A stretch of 64,000 nucleotides of DNA, taken from NCBI RefSeq assembly GCF_029017505.1, contig NZ_JAQGEI010000007.1:62001-126000 (forward strand). The letters are read 5' to 3'. This document shows positions 28,952-38,056 of the stretch, one piece after another (within the stretch, counting starts at the first letter, position 1; the number at the start of each line of letters is the position of its first letter). The DNA is from Sedimenticola hydrogenitrophicus (GTDB lineage Bacteria > Pseudomonadota > Gammaproteobacteria > Chromatiales > Chromatiaceae). A program made the position numbers and the translations under genes. The notes beneath the pieces are model-generated. The model saw only the letters and a list, made by a program, of their open reading frames with translations. It had not been told where the DNA came from and made no database searches.

Positions 28952-29017
28952 ATCGTAACCTCCAATGTCTGGGTGGGATCACACAGACATTGAGTATAGT
29001 TGAGGCAGGCTGACCCG

Positions 29018-29076
29018 TAGCGGCAGCCGTTCCCCCGGTTGACGGATCGAGCCTGGACAACCTGATGGTGGCGACT
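29018..29076 (+). pseudogene. decayed C-terminal remnant of a copy of the 27765 gene
   Basis: In frame it reads AAAVPPVDGSSLDNLMVAT, matching AAAVPPVDGSSFDNVMVAI at the end of the intact protein. At nucleotide level 29018-29076 aligns with 28381-28439 almost without gaps. The rest of the copy is gone. Confidence 0.75.
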
Positions 29077-29094
29077 GCAGCAAGGCTCCGCCCC

Positions 29095-29994
29095 CTACCC
29101 TTCAACCGCAACCGATTTATCCTCAACCGCGCGGCCACGGTGTCCGGCCATCAGCGAGCCGGCCACGATGGCCAGGCAGGCCAGCAGCAGCGTCCAGCTC
29201 GGCGAGGCCTCCCCGGTGATCAACAGCAGCAGCGTGGAGATCAGCGGCGCGGCATAGGCCAGCACCCCGAGCAGCTGCAGATCGCCGTGCTTGATGCCAT
29301 GATCCCAGGCGAAGAAGGCGATCCCCACCGGTCCCAGGCCCAACCCCACCATCCCGATCCACTGACCGCCACCCTGCGGCCAGACAGTCGTTTCCCACGC
29401 CAGATGGAGCAGCAGCGCGAGCACGGCGGTCGCCGCGCAGAACCAGCCGACGGCATCGGTGGGTACCCGTCTAAGCAGGCGGCTCAGAACCGAATAACCT
29501 GACCAGATCAGGGCGCAGGCCAACGCCAGGAGATAGCCGGCCAGATAGTCCGGATTGAAACCGCTCCCACCCCCACCGACCAGCAGCCAGCAGCCGGCAA
29601 GCGCCAGCAAGGCGCCGGCGAGATAGCGCGGCCTGAGCCGTTCGCCGGGCAGCAACGCGGCGAGCAGCACGATCAGCAGGGGCCAGAGATAGGCCAGCAG
29701 GCTCACCTCGACCGCGGGTGCCAGGCGCATGGCGAGAAAATAGCAGAAGTGATAACCGAAATAGCCAGCGACACCGAGCAGCCAGGCCAGTGGCGGCTGG
29801 CGCAGGTGGCGCAACCCCAGATGGCCCTGGCCGCACCAGCGGCCCAGCATCAGCAGGAACGCCAATGAGAAGGTCATCGCCATCATCTGAAACGGCGGTA
29901 TGCGTCCCTCCGTCAGGCGGGTCAGCAGGGCCAGGGCACCCCAGAGGAATATGGCGCCGGAGCCGATCAGGGTGGCGCGATGCTGCGGGGACAT
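29095..29994 (-). CDS. DMT/EamA-family transporter
   Basis: Inner-membrane permease of the drug/metabolite superfamily, 299 residues with ten predicted helices in two EamA repeats (first from FLWGALALLTRL, second from LALACALIWSGYSVLSRLL). Relatives export amino acids or other metabolites; the substrate is not readable. The start at 29994 is set by a GGAGGGGG ribosome site six bases upstream; the frame continues to 30012 with only a TTG. The adjacent upstream AraC gene on the same strand is a likely regulator. Confidence 0.88.
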   Translation of the reverse strand: MSPQHRATLIGSGAIFLWGALALLTRLTEGRIPPFQMMAMTFSLAFLLMLGRWCGQGHLGLRHLRQPPLAWLLGVAGYFGYHFCYFLAMRLAPAVEVSLLAYLWPLLIVLLAALLPGERLRPRYLAGALLALAGCWLLVGGGGSGFNPDYLAGYLLALACALIWSGYSVLSRLLRRVPTDAVGWFCAATAVLALLLHLAWETTVWPQGGGQWIGMVGLGLGPVGIAFFAWDHGIKHGDLQLLGVLAYAAPLISTLLLLITGEASPSWTLLLACLAIVAGSLMAGHRGRAVEDKSVAVEG

Positions 29995-30075
29995 ACCCCC
30001 TCCCGGAATCAACCGATATTGATGATTGGGAGTCTATGCGCCCGCGCAACATGGGTCTTTGCCGGTGTGGCGGGA

Positions 30076-30807
30076 TTATTTGCCGATCCGGCGAAAGTGG
30101 CGTGGCGAATGGCCGAAGTGCTTGCGGAAGCGGTCGCTGAAGGCGGACAGGCTGCCGTACCCCACCCGCTCGGCGATCTGCTGGATGTCCAGTTCATCGG
30201 CTTCCAGCAGCTGCCACGCCCGCTGCATGCGCTTCTCCAGCAGATACTGCTGTGGGGTCATACCGAGCTGGCGCCGGAACAGTTCACTGAGCTGGCGGGT
30301 ACTGAGATTAGCCACTGCCGCGAGCCGGGTGAGAGAGGTGGGTCGGTCGGAATACTGGTCGAGATAGGCACGTGCCGCCTCAATACGGCGATCCAGCCGC
30401 AAGGCATCGCCGTAGCGCTCCTGTAACAGCTGGATCAACAGCAGCAGCATCTGCCGCTCACTGGTCCGGTTGCCCGGGCCTTGCTGGAGTTTCAGGTGCA
30501 GAAAGGCGACATATTGCGACAGGGTTTTATCGAGCGGAATAAAAGCCGGCAAGCGTGCCAGTTCGGGTGCCAGGGCTTCAGGTACATCAGCCACCACAAA
30601 ACAGTTCAGATCGGTAGCGGCGAAACCATGCTCCCGCCCGGCGGCGATCACGGCGATCCGTTGTGCGGAGACCGCGCCCTCCTGCCCGCCGACCCGCATC
30701 GAGAGACGGCCGGCCACGGGCAGCACCAGCTGGTGATAATCATGCTGATGGGCATGGGTTTCACTGCTGTAGCTGCGTAGATCCAGGGTCAGGTTCGCGT
30801 GCGCCAT
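30076..30807 (-). CDS. AraC-family transcriptional regulator
   Basis: About 243 residues. An N-terminal cupin sensor (ETHAHQHDYHQLVLPVAGRL) is followed by a C-terminal double HTH (SLTRLAAVANLSTRQLSELF and LDIQQIAERVGYGSLSAFSD, ending FGHSPRHFRR). The start MAHANLTLDLRSY at 30807 fits the domain; a longer frame reaches 30912 without support. It lies 80 bases upstream of the DMT transporter on the same strand, a frequent AraC-exporter pairing, so control of that gene is likely. Confidence 0.9.
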   Translation of the reverse strand: MAHANLTLDLRSYSSETHAHQHDYHQLVLPVAGRLSMRVGGQEGAVSAQRIAVIAAGREHGFAATDLNCFVVADVPEALAPELARLPAFIPLDKTLSQYVAFLHLKLQQGPGNRTSERQMLLLLIQLLQERYGDALRLDRRIEAARAYLDQYSDRPTSLTRLAAVANLSTRQLSELFRRQLGMTPQQYLLEKRMQRAWQLLEADELDIQQIAERVGYGSLSAFSDRFRKHFGHSPRHFRRIGK

Positions 30808-30908
30808 GATGCTGATTGTAGTAATGGATTCAGCGGCTGGGAGCCTGCACCTTGTGGCGGGGTTTCCCCACCGATCCGCCGCCGGGGCTAAATCGGCAGC
30901 TGTGCGCC

Positions 30909-31571
30909 TCAACTCTGCCAGACATCCGGCGCCACTGCACCCAGTACACTGTCCAGTTCGCTCTCATTCACGCCGAGCATGATCAGGATCTGCTTTTGCG
31001 TGGCCTCCAGGATGCCGCGCCGCTCCTCTTCGTGGGGAATGCTCTTGGCGATGGCGACTGCGCCCACCAGCGATGCAAGGATGGCCCGGGATTTTTCGGC
31101 AATGGTGTCGCGATCCGGTTCGAAGGGCAGCTTCTTGAGCCGGCTCAAGGCCATGATGCGGGTTTCCAGCATCTTTTTCAGGTTGTGGTATGAAGTTTCG
31201 AACAGTTTCTTGACTTCGGCATTTTCGTTGCCGATCTCGTTAAACAGGATCGTTTCCGGGCCGGGCTTGCTTTTTTCCTTCAGTTCCTGCAAGTTCCAGT
31301 AACTGGTAACCAGGGCCGTCAAGTGCTTGATCGACAACGGCCCCTTGACCAGTCGAGCAGCACGGCTGCCCTTGAGGGTCTCCAGGAACGAGGCGTTGTA
31401 GAGGGCCTCTTTCGATTCGAAATGGGCATAAAAAGCACCATGGGTCAGCTTTGCCAGTTTCATGATTTGGCTGATGGAGACCTTATCAAAACCGTAGCGG
31501 CAAAACAGTTCGGTCGCGGACTTCAGGATGCGGTCCTTGGATTTTGCTTTGTGATCTTCAGAATAAGACAT
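30909..31571 (-). CDS. TetR-family transcriptional regulator
   Basis: 220 residues. The N-terminal HTH runs from KDRILKSATELFCRYGFDKV to LTHGAFYAHFESKEALY; the C-terminal ligand domain is helical and of unknown specificity. GAGGGA lies upstream of the start at 31571. It diverges from the FabF-like gene at 31830 across a gap largely occupied by a MITE-like element. Regulation of the ketosynthase is plausible by position only. Confidence 0.88.
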   Translation of the reverse strand: MSYSEDHKAKSKDRILKSATELFCRYGFDKVSISQIMKLAKLTHGAFYAHFESKEALYNASFLETLKGSRAARLVKGPLSIKHLTALVTSYWNLQELKEKSKPGPETILFNEIGNENAEVKKLFETSYHNLKKMLETRIMALSRLKKLPFEPDRDTIAEKSRAILASLVGAVAIAKSIPHEEERRGILEATQKQILIMLGVNESELDSVLGAVAPDVWQS

Positions 31572-31646
31572 GAGATTCCCTCACCACCCCGCGTGGGCAA
31601 AATATTATCTTGATCATATATTGTCTGGTGCTAGAGTTTCATCCTC

Positions 31647-31807
31647 AGGGTTCGCGCAAGAATAATTTCGCAGTACCGAGGGCGTAACTGGGCCACGCTG
31701 GCAAGGCACGCTTTGCAGGCAATGGCCGTTCCCTTGCCAAAAAGCGTAACGCCGCCAGCGGGGTCCAGTTGCGACCGAATACCGAAACTTATTTTTGCGC
31801 GAGCCCT
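31647..31807. mobile_element. MITE-like element, copy A (about 161 bp)
   Basis: Terminal repeats TTCGCGCAAGAATAATTTCG (left) and, on the opposite strand at the right end, CTCGCGCAAAAATAAGTTTCG minus a base. The inner arms CCGAGGGCGTAACTGGGCC and the complement of GGGTCCAGTTGCGACCGAAT continue the fold, so nearly the whole element is one hairpin. A second copy is at 61538-61653. It lies between divergent TetR and FabF genes. Confidence 0.82.
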
Positions 31808-31829
31808 TAACTCAAGCTGTGGAGAAACC

Positions 31830-33095
31830 ATGAGTTCACCGATCGTCATCACCGGGATGGGCATGATCAGCCCTCTGGGTTGCGGCGTCAAGCCGGTATG
31901 GGAGCGCCTGACCGCTGGCCAATCGGGCGTTGGCCTGATAGACCGTTTTGATACGACAGATTTTCCGATCAAGATCGCGGGGCTGGTACCCGGTATCGAG
32001 CAGGACCCGGAAGCCGGCTTCGACATCGAACCGCTGATCGAGAAGAAAGAACGCAAAAAGCTCGATCTGTTCACCATTTATGCCCTGGGGGCGGCCCAGC
32101 AGGCGCTGGAACAGGCCGGCTGGTTTCCCAAAACCGAGGCCGAGCGGCAGGCGACCGCCACCATCATCGCCACCGGCATCGGCGGTTTCACCACCATCAC
32201 CCAGGCCCAGCAAACCCTGGATACGCGCGGCTACAAGCGCCTCTCCCCGTTTACCGTACCGGCCTTCCTGGCCAACATGGCCGCGGGCAACCTCTCCATC
32301 CGCTACGGCTTCAAAGGCCCCCTGGGCTGCCCCGTGACCGCCTGTGCCGCGGGTATCCAGGCCATTGGCGACGGCATGCGCATCATCCGCAGCGGCGAGG
32401 CGGACGTGGCCCTGGTGGGGGGCGCCGAGGCGTGCGTCGACCCGCTGTCGCTGGCCGGTTTCCATGCCCTCAAGGCCCTCTCCACCGAAAGCGAGGCACC
32501 GACTAGGGCGTCGCGTCCGTTCGACCGGGCGCGCAACGGTTTTGTCATGGGCGAAGGATCGGGCCTGATGGTGATCGAAACCCTGGAACACGCCCAGGCA
32601 CGCAGCGCCACGCCGCTGGCCCTACTCAGTGGCTACGGTACCAGCGCCGATGCCTATCACATCACCTCCGGACCGGAGGACGGCTCCGGCGCGGCCGCCG
32701 CCATGCGCGCCGCCCTGAAGATGGCCGGACTCGCACCCGGCGACATCAATTACGTGAATGCCCACGCCACCTCCACCCCGGTGGGGGACAATGCCGAGGT
32801 GGCCTCCCTGCGTAGCGTGTTCGGCGATAGTCTGCCGACGACCCCGGTCTCCTCCACCAAATCGGCCACCGGTCATCTGCTGGGTGCCGCGGGCGGCATC
32901 GAAAGCATCTTCTCGGCCTTGGCGGTGATGCACGACCTGCTGCCCCCGACCCTGAATCTGGAAGCCAGCGACGAGGCGATGCAGGACCTGGATTTCGTAC
33001 CCAACGTTGCCCGCCCCCAAACCACGCGACACGCCCTGTGTAACGGTTTCGGCTTTGGCGGGGTGAACGCCGCGCTGATCGTCAGTAAGGTATAA
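31830..33095 (+). CDS. beta-ketoacyl-ACP synthase, FabF type
   Basis: Thiolase-fold condensing enzyme that elongates acyl-ACP with malonyl-ACP. 421 residues. It starts MSSPIVITGMGMISPLGCGV. The nucleophile is Cys172 in CPVTACAAGIQAIGDGM; the two catalytic histidines are in NAHATSTPVGDNAE and KSATGHLLGAAGG, so the triad is intact. It stands alone, away from acpP, fabG or fabD, next to a TetR regulator. It may therefore be a specialised paralog rather than the housekeeping fabF. GTGGAG precedes the ATG at 31830; upstream codons in the open frame belong to the MITE. Confidence 0.9.
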   Translation: MSSPIVITGMGMISPLGCGVKPVWERLTAGQSGVGLIDRFDTTDFPIKIAGLVPGIEQDPEAGFDIEPLIEKKERKKLDLFTIYALGAAQQALEQAGWFPKTEAERQATATIIATGIGGFTTITQAQQTLDTRGYKRLSPFTVPAFLANMAAGNLSIRYGFKGPLGCPVTACAAGIQAIGDGMRIIRSGEADVALVGGAEACVDPLSLAGFHALKALSTESEAPTRASRPFDRARNGFVMGEGSGLMVIETLEHAQARSATPLALLSGYGTSADAYHITSGPEDGSGAAAAMRAALKMAGLAPGDINYVNAHATSTPVGDNAEVASLRSVFGDSLPTTPVSSTKSATGHLLGAAGGIESIFSALAVMHDLLPPTLNLEASDEAMQDLDFVPNVARPQTTRHALCNGFGFGGVNAALIVSKV

Positions 33096-33111
33096 CGGTT
33101 AATCTGGAGTT

Positions 33112-33193
33112 CGTAGGTTGGGGTGAGCCTGCGAACCCCAACTAAATTCCTTTCCGCTACGCTGTTGGGGTTCGTTCCTCACCCCAACCTACG
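33112..33193. repeat. palindromic repeat between convergent genes
   Basis: CGTAGGTTGGGGTGAG (33112-33127) faces CTCACCCCAACCTACG near 33178-33193, with inner arms GAACCCCAAC/GTTGGGGTTC. It sits between convergent ends and may stop transcription from both sides, although there is no T-tract. Confidence 0.7.
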
Positions 33194-33219
33194 GACTGGC
33201 GCGCAAGCGGCAGGATGCA

Positions 33220-34290
33220 TCAGCGTTTCTCCAGGGCCTGACGCTCATCGAGGGTAAAACGCCTTAACCGATACAGTCCCCAGTGTTCGATCCCGCCCGT
33301 GCCACACATGCCGTAGCGAAAAGGCGGAATCAGCCCCGGCAGGCGATAACGCAAATCGGTGAACCAGACGCAGGTCTCCCCTTCAAACTGGTCGATCCGG
33401 TACAGCGCAGGATAGCGGGCGAAGCGCCGAAACGCGGCAAACCCGGTCGATTGCCATACGGGCCGGACCAGCTCCCGCACCCGGCCAGGCTCACCAAAGC
33501 GGCTTCGCCTCTCCCAATTCAAGGCCTGGGGCGCCTGGTAGGCGGACCAAAGTCTCGCCAGCCACCCCGAGGCGCCACCTGGCGGTTGACCTCCCGTAGC
33601 GGCAAGATTCACCCGGGCGATATGATAGCGCTCCCCTTCGCTGACGATAATCAACCAATTGAACGGTGACAGCGGCTGGGCCACGGCACGGCTGGTCGCC
33701 TGCTCCAATCGTTCGACTCGGGCATAGGTTTCTCCGATCGACTTTGCCTGCTGCTGCAGCAACACCTGAAGACCCAGATAGAGAGCCAGCACCGCGAGGC
33801 CGGCACGCGCACCCAGCGAACAGCCTAAACCGATTGAAGCCACCACTCCCACCAGTACGATCGCGCTGAAATAGGGGTCGATGACAAAGGTGGTCCCGAA
33901 CCCCGGGCGCCAGTCCGACAACGGCGCCAGGATCTGCGTACCATAGCTGGTGAGAAGATCGGAAGCGATGTGCGAGAGCAGCCCCAGCAGGCAGATGCCC
34001 ATATAGCCCCGGCTATTGGCCCGGTCACGCAGCCACCAGGCGCATGACCAGCCAAGCGCAATGGTCCACAGCGGCGCCAGCAGCAGCGAATGGGTCGGAC
34101 CTCTGTGCCAGTCCGCGAGAAAGCTGAGCGGATCTATCCAGAAAGTGAGGTAATCGATATCGGGAAAGGCCGCGGTGGCGGCCCCCACCAGGGTTGCCCG
34201 TCGGGCACCGATCCCGCCCCATGCCGATTTCCGGCCATCGGTGGCGCGCACCACCAAGGCGCCAAACAGCGAGTGGGTCAGAGTATCCAT
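33220..34290 (-). CDS. YdjM-type membrane-bound metal-dependent hydrolase family protein
   Basis: 356 residues. It starts MDTLTHSLFGALVVRATDG and contains the family histidine/aspartate pattern (DTLTHSLFGAL, FPDIDYL, HRGPTHSLL, LLSHIASDLLTSYGTQ), which should bind metal in or near the membrane. Several hydrophobic helices occupy the first half; the C-terminal 170 residues form a soluble domain. The family includes E. coli YdjM, but its reaction is not established. It lies about 40 bases downstream of a TetR-like gene on the same strand. Confidence 0.82.
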   Translation of the reverse strand: MDTLTHSLFGALVVRATDGRKSAWGGIGARRATLVGAATAAFPDIDYLTFWIDPLSFLADWHRGPTHSLLLAPLWTIALGWSCAWWLRDRANSRGYMGICLLGLLSHIASDLLTSYGTQILAPLSDWRPGFGTTFVIDPYFSAIVLVGVVASIGLGCSLGARAGLAVLALYLGLQVLLQQQAKSIGETYARVERLEQATSRAVAQPLSPFNWLIIVSEGERYHIARVNLAATGGQPPGGASGWLARLWSAYQAPQALNWERRSRFGEPGRVRELVRPVWQSTGFAAFRRFARYPALYRIDQFEGETCVWFTDLRYRLPGLIPPFRYGMCGTGGIEHWGLYRLRRFTLDERQALEKR

Positions 34291-34329
34291 CGCCTTTCGA
34301 AGAGAGACCGCAAATGGTCTCTACCGGAC

Positions 34330-34992
34330 TCAATGGATCGGCTGGTCACCTTGCGCTTCCGCCCGGGGCGTGGCGTGTGAAGGGTGGTAGCCCGCCCCAC
34401 GTGCCCCGCTCAGGGCTGTACCACAACTAAAGACCGGTTTGGCCCGCTTCAATTGCCGATGGAGAAACCTATGCGTTCGCTGAAAGCGCAGCGAGTCATC
34501 GAACATCCAGTGGGAAAAGGTGGCGAGATAGATGCTGGTATGCACCGTCTCCTCCAACGCCCGCCGGGGAAAGACGGCCTGGTACCCCGCAGCCTCACGC
34601 ATCCACTGCACGGTACGGCTGATACGCATCAGCGCGGGAATCTGCAGATGCAGATGCCCGGGTTCAAGCTTGCCCAGAACCATCTGGCGGGTCACCCGGC
34701 GATGCCCGGCCAGCGCGCCGAGCCAGGTCATGATCGCCCGGTGCATGCGCTGGTGACGTGCCAGCCGCCGATGGGCCAGCGTCGCGGCGTCGGTCAACAT
34801 GGCGCGGTCGGCACGCTCAAACCAGGCATCGATCAATTCATCTTTCTCCCTGAATTCGGCCCGGATATCCACCAGGGAGAGCGAGGCCCGGCTCGCCACC
34901 TCCTGCAGCCGCACCGCTTCCCATGTCTTGGCCTCTGCCAACATGAGGGCAATATCCAGGATTCGCGATCTTACCGTTGTCTCATTCGTCAT
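34330..34992 (-). CDS. TetR-like transcriptional regulator
   Basis: 220 residues. The N-terminal HTH (RSRILDIALMLAEAKTWEAV then LQEVASRASLSLVDIRAEFR) is TetR-like, with a helical C-terminal part (THRFLHRQLKRAKPVFSCG) and a proline/glycine-rich tail. The HTH is less canonical than in the TetR protein at 30909 (RAEFREKDEL in place of YAHFESKEAL). It precedes the YdjM-like gene on the same strand and probably shares its transcript. Confidence 0.78.
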   Translation of the reverse strand: MTNETTVRSRILDIALMLAEAKTWEAVRLQEVASRASLSLVDIRAEFREKDELIDAWFERADRAMLTDAATLAHRRLARHQRMHRAIMTWLGALAGHRRVTRQMVLGKLEPGHLHLQIPALMRISRTVQWMREAAGYQAVFPRRALEETVHTSIYLATFSHWMFDDSLRFQRTHRFLHRQLKRAKPVFSCGTALSGARGAGYHPSHATPRAEAQGDQPIH

Positions 34993-35100
34993 CGTCCTGC
35001 CTCAGAAGTAGACCTACCACGAATGTCCTTCATCCCGTACCCCACAACAGGTAACAACAAGATTATAGCTCAGGGGCGGCAGGTCTCCGGAGGTGGCGTC

Positions 35101-35262
35101 ATATAGGGGAGAATGGCACTAAGTTAAGCCCAGAGCCCCCGTCATCCCGGCGAATGCCGGGATCCAGAACCCGCATCCGCGGTGAATTCATGGATTCCGG
35201 CCTGCGCCGGAATGACGAAAAAATGGATTCCTGCCTTAACTTAGTGCCATTCATATAGGGGA
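35101..35262. mobile_element. MITE-like element with 10-bp target-site duplication
   Basis: The element proper is 35111-35252. Terminal repeats are GAATGGCACTAAGTTAAGCC and, from the other end, GAATGGCACTAAGTTAAGGC (19 of 20). The direct repeat ATATAGGGGA lies on both sides (35101-35110 and 35253-35262), a perfect 10-base target duplication. The interior holds a CGTCATTCCGGCG-type palindrome (CCCGGCGAATGCCGGGAT, TTCCGGCCTGCGCCGGAA). The terminus resembles the AGTTAAGG end known from IS4, and a 10-base duplication fits that family; the assignment is inference. Confidence 0.88.
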
Positions 35263-35344
35263 CACATCGAACCGTGGCCCCATCAGGCCAGGGTGGGGAA
35301 AGGGTGAGCGCGTAGGTTGCGGTGCGCCCGCGAAACCCAACCGA

Positions 35345-36307
35345 CTAACGTTGCCTGGTATCGACCGACGCCTCTCGCGGCCCGGCATACACCACGCAGT
35401 TGCGCCCTTTCTGCTTGGCCTGGTAGAGCATTTTATCCGCCGCATCGAACACCGATGCGGGGTGGGTGTTTGCGGAGGGTACGATGGTGCTTAAACCGGC
35501 GCTAATGGTGATCACGTCACTGGCACCGGATGCGGCATGCGGGATCCGCAGCCCCGCGACCACGGCACAGCACCTTTCCGCCAGCTCCAGCGCGGCATTG
35601 CGATCGGTGTTCGGCAGCATGAGAACAAACTCCTCACCGCCGTAACGGGCCAGAAGGTCCGTGGAGCGCGAGCTCACGCCCCCCAGTGCCGTGGCCACCT
35701 TCACCAGACACTCATCGCCCATCACGTGCCCATAGCGATCGTTGTATTCCTTGAAGTGGTCGATATCGATGACAATCAGCGACATGGGCTCCTGATTGCG
35801 ATGCGCGCGTGCCCACTCAGCCCCCATGGTCTTGTCGTACATGCGCCGGTTGGCCACGCCGGTAAGCGCGTCATGGAAAGAGAGCGCCTCCAGTTGCCTG
35901 TTCAGACGCAGCAGCACGTCTTCCATCTTCTTGCGCTCGGAGATATCGAAGATGAAGCCAACCAGCGCGGTGGTAACGCCATTCTCGCGTAGCACATGCA
36001 CCACATCACGCACCCAGACATAGCCGCCGTCCGCGGTCAGTGCACGGTAGTCCGCTTCGTGGTCGATACCATGCTCTGACTGGGAGATACACAGGTTCGC
36101 CGTCTCGTCCCGGTCCTCGGGATGTATCCGGTCGATCCACTCCTGGGCGGTCGCCCAGCTCTCCTGTGTCCATCCCAGCAGTTTTTCAATCTGTGGGCCG
36201 ATATACTCAAACTCCTTGGTGACCCAGTTAAGCTTCCATGGGATGGCCTTGGTCGACTCCAGCAAAGTCTTGTACAAACCCTCCTTCTCATCATCCAATA
36301 TCGCCAT
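35345..36307 (-). CDS. PAS-domain diguanylate cyclase
   Basis: 320 residues. A PAS fold with PAC motif occupies residues 15-130 (WKLNWVTKEFEYIGPQIEKL then DYRALTADGGYVWVRDVVHV). A GGDEF domain follows from about 145, with the active-site sequence YGGEEFVLM, which should make cyclic di-GMP from GTP. DIDHFKEYNDRYGHVMGDEC supplies the metal and substrate contacts. No I-site RxxD directly before the motif is obvious. No membrane segment, so a cytosolic sensor; ligand unknown. Confidence 0.93.
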   Translation of the reverse strand: MAILDDEKEGLYKTLLESTKAIPWKLNWVTKEFEYIGPQIEKLLGWTQESWATAQEWIDRIHPEDRDETANLCISQSEHGIDHEADYRALTADGGYVWVRDVVHVLRENGVTTALVGFIFDISERKKMEDVLLRLNRQLEALSFHDALTGVANRRMYDKTMGAEWARAHRNQEPMSLIVIDIDHFKEYNDRYGHVMGDECLVKVATALGGVSSRSTDLLARYGGEEFVLMLPNTDRNAALELAERCCAVVAGLRIPHAASGASDVITISAGLSTIVPSANTHPASVFDAADKMLYQAKQKGRNCVVYAGPREASVDTRQR

Positions 36308-36511
36308 GCCCGCTCAATCCCTTTTTAAATTCGTGGTTATAACCGTTTGATTAACTGCCGTTTATTGTCGTGTGGCACCATCATAGCCTGTCGTACCGCA
36401 TGCGCAAGACCATCAGCTGATGGCGCCGGGATGCCGGCCCCGATAAATCGCCGCCAAGAAATGTGCAGAATATTATTGACACTACCTCCCATGTCTGGCT
36501 TGGAGAGACAT

Positions 36512-38056
36512 TCAGTCGTAAGCATCTTTCAAAAGGTTGATGTGGTCTTTGAGCGCCTTGTCCTTATGCAGGGCCTTTTCTATCCTGGAAATATAATCTT
36601 TAGCCAGAGCACGGATTTCAGGATCTTTCTTCCTTCGCAGAAGCAGGGTCTCAACAACCGTGAAAAGCCAGATATCATTATTCAGTTCGGATGGGCCCCA
36701 CCGCGAAGCCGGAAAATCCGTCTCCTCGAAGATTCTTTGTATTGCAAACTCCATAAACATTTTGATTTCATTTTCTCGGACAAAACCATAATAGTCGCTG
36801 ACGAATTTTTTCCAGTCACTGAACTCCTCCGGAATATCGGAAGCATAGTGCTGAAAAACCGAAGTCGTATACGTCCGCTTGATGAACCAGGCATAGAAAT
36901 TTGGGAAATAGACAGACAAACCGGAAAGCTGCTGATCAACTGGAAATTCATTATTGCGGTCATAACGTTTGAGGATCATGGGCCGGTCAGATTCTGTCAG
37001 CCAATTCACTGTGTCTGTTGTGTTTTCAGTCAGTGAGGCAAAATAATCGAGCAATACGCCATAATCAAAATACTCATAAGAAACGCTTTGGGGAAAAGAT
37101 AAAAGGTCGATAATAATTCTTCGATAAATCTCTTCTTTTTCCGGATGGTTGAGTATTCTCCTGGCGGTCTCATTCAGACGTTCGATGGCCGGTTCCAGAT
37201 TGTTCAGATCAAACACGGCCAGAGCGGCTTCGTGTTGTTTGAAGAACCCCGGCGCGTCTTCAAAGGTGTGGGCTTCATAGGATTTGCGGAAATTATCCAC
37301 GATATGTTCGGCTAGATTCACCGCTTTCACTTCGGGATGGGCATCAGCGAAGGCAATGAATTTCTCCGGCTCGATGCCGCGTGCTAGTGTCGAATAAGGA
37401 TTCTTATCCAGCCAGATACTGGTTTTGGAGGCCACCACGGCCTCAGTGATACGTTTAAAGGGTAGAAGATTTTCGATCTCTCCCATCAGGCAGGAGTAGT
37501 AAACAAACAGATCAATCTTCTTATTTTGATTTTTTAGCTCTGTTTCCAGGAGCCGGGTCCAATGGTCATCGTTGCGAGCGTTTCCCGACTGCCGGTCATC
37601 GATGAAGTTATTGTGCTCGCGTGCCTCTGTGAGGCCATGAACCCCAAAACCATGGGCAGCCATAAGAAAAATATTCTTGCGAGCCGGAAAGTTGGCCAGA
37701 CTCCAGGCAACGAAATCGACGATGGTATCCGATGCGGCGGAATCCATCTCAATATTCTCCTTCACAGTGACACTCCGTACACCGCCAGGCCCTTGGGTCA
37801 GATAATACCAATGGGTGTCGTTCAACCGTTCCCCATCGAAATATACTGTGACATGGGTGTTCTTGAGTTCCTTTAACTGTTGCAGCCTGCCCACAATAAC
37901 CCCGACTTGCCGGTCCAGGGAATTGTCGGCATTGAGATACAAAATAAACAAGAAATCCTTGGTTTCAGTGGCGAAGGATTGAAAAGATAAAAGCAAACTC
38001 AGGAAAAATAACAGTCGTCTCAAAAGGCACACTCCCAACGGGGCCACTGACATCAT
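36512..38056 (-). CDS. clostripain-family (C11) cysteine protease, exported
   Basis: About 514 residues. An N-terminal signal peptide (LLRRLLFFLSLLLSFQSFAT) leads into a caspase-like core. The expected catalytic histidine is in LMAAHGFGVHG (His135) and the cysteine in FVYYSCLMGEIE (Cys189), spaced as in C11 peptidases. The C-terminal 250 residues are helical and unassigned. Base composition is visibly more AT-rich than the flanking genes, suggesting transfer. The start at 38056 overlaps the stop of a 36-codon upstream frame (TGA within ATGATG); an alternative start at 38083 adds nine residues. Substrate is unknown. Confidence 0.82.
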   Translation of the reverse strand: MMSVAPLGVCLLRRLLFFLSLLLSFQSFATETKDFLFILYLNADNSLDRQVGVIVGRLQQLKELKNTHVTVYFDGERLNDTHWYYLTQGPGGVRSVTVKENIEMDSAASDTIVDFVAWSLANFPARKNIFLMAAHGFGVHGLTEAREHNNFIDDRQSGNARNDDHWTRLLETELKNQNKKIDLFVYYSCLMGEIENLLPFKRITEAVVASKTSIWLDKNPYSTLARGIEPEKFIAFADAHPEVKAVNLAEHIVDNFRKSYEAHTFEDAPGFFKQHEAALAVFDLNNLEPAIERLNETARRILNHPEKEEIYRRIIIDLLSFPQSVSYEYFDYGVLLDYFASLTENTTDTVNWLTESDRPMILKRYDRNNEFPVDQQLSGLSVYFPNFYAWFIKRTYTTSVFQHYASDIPEEFSDWKKFVSDYYGFVRENEIKMFMEFAIQRIFEETDFPASRWGPSELNNDIWLFTVVETLLLRRKKDPEIRALAKDYISRIEKALHKDKALKDHINLLKDAYD

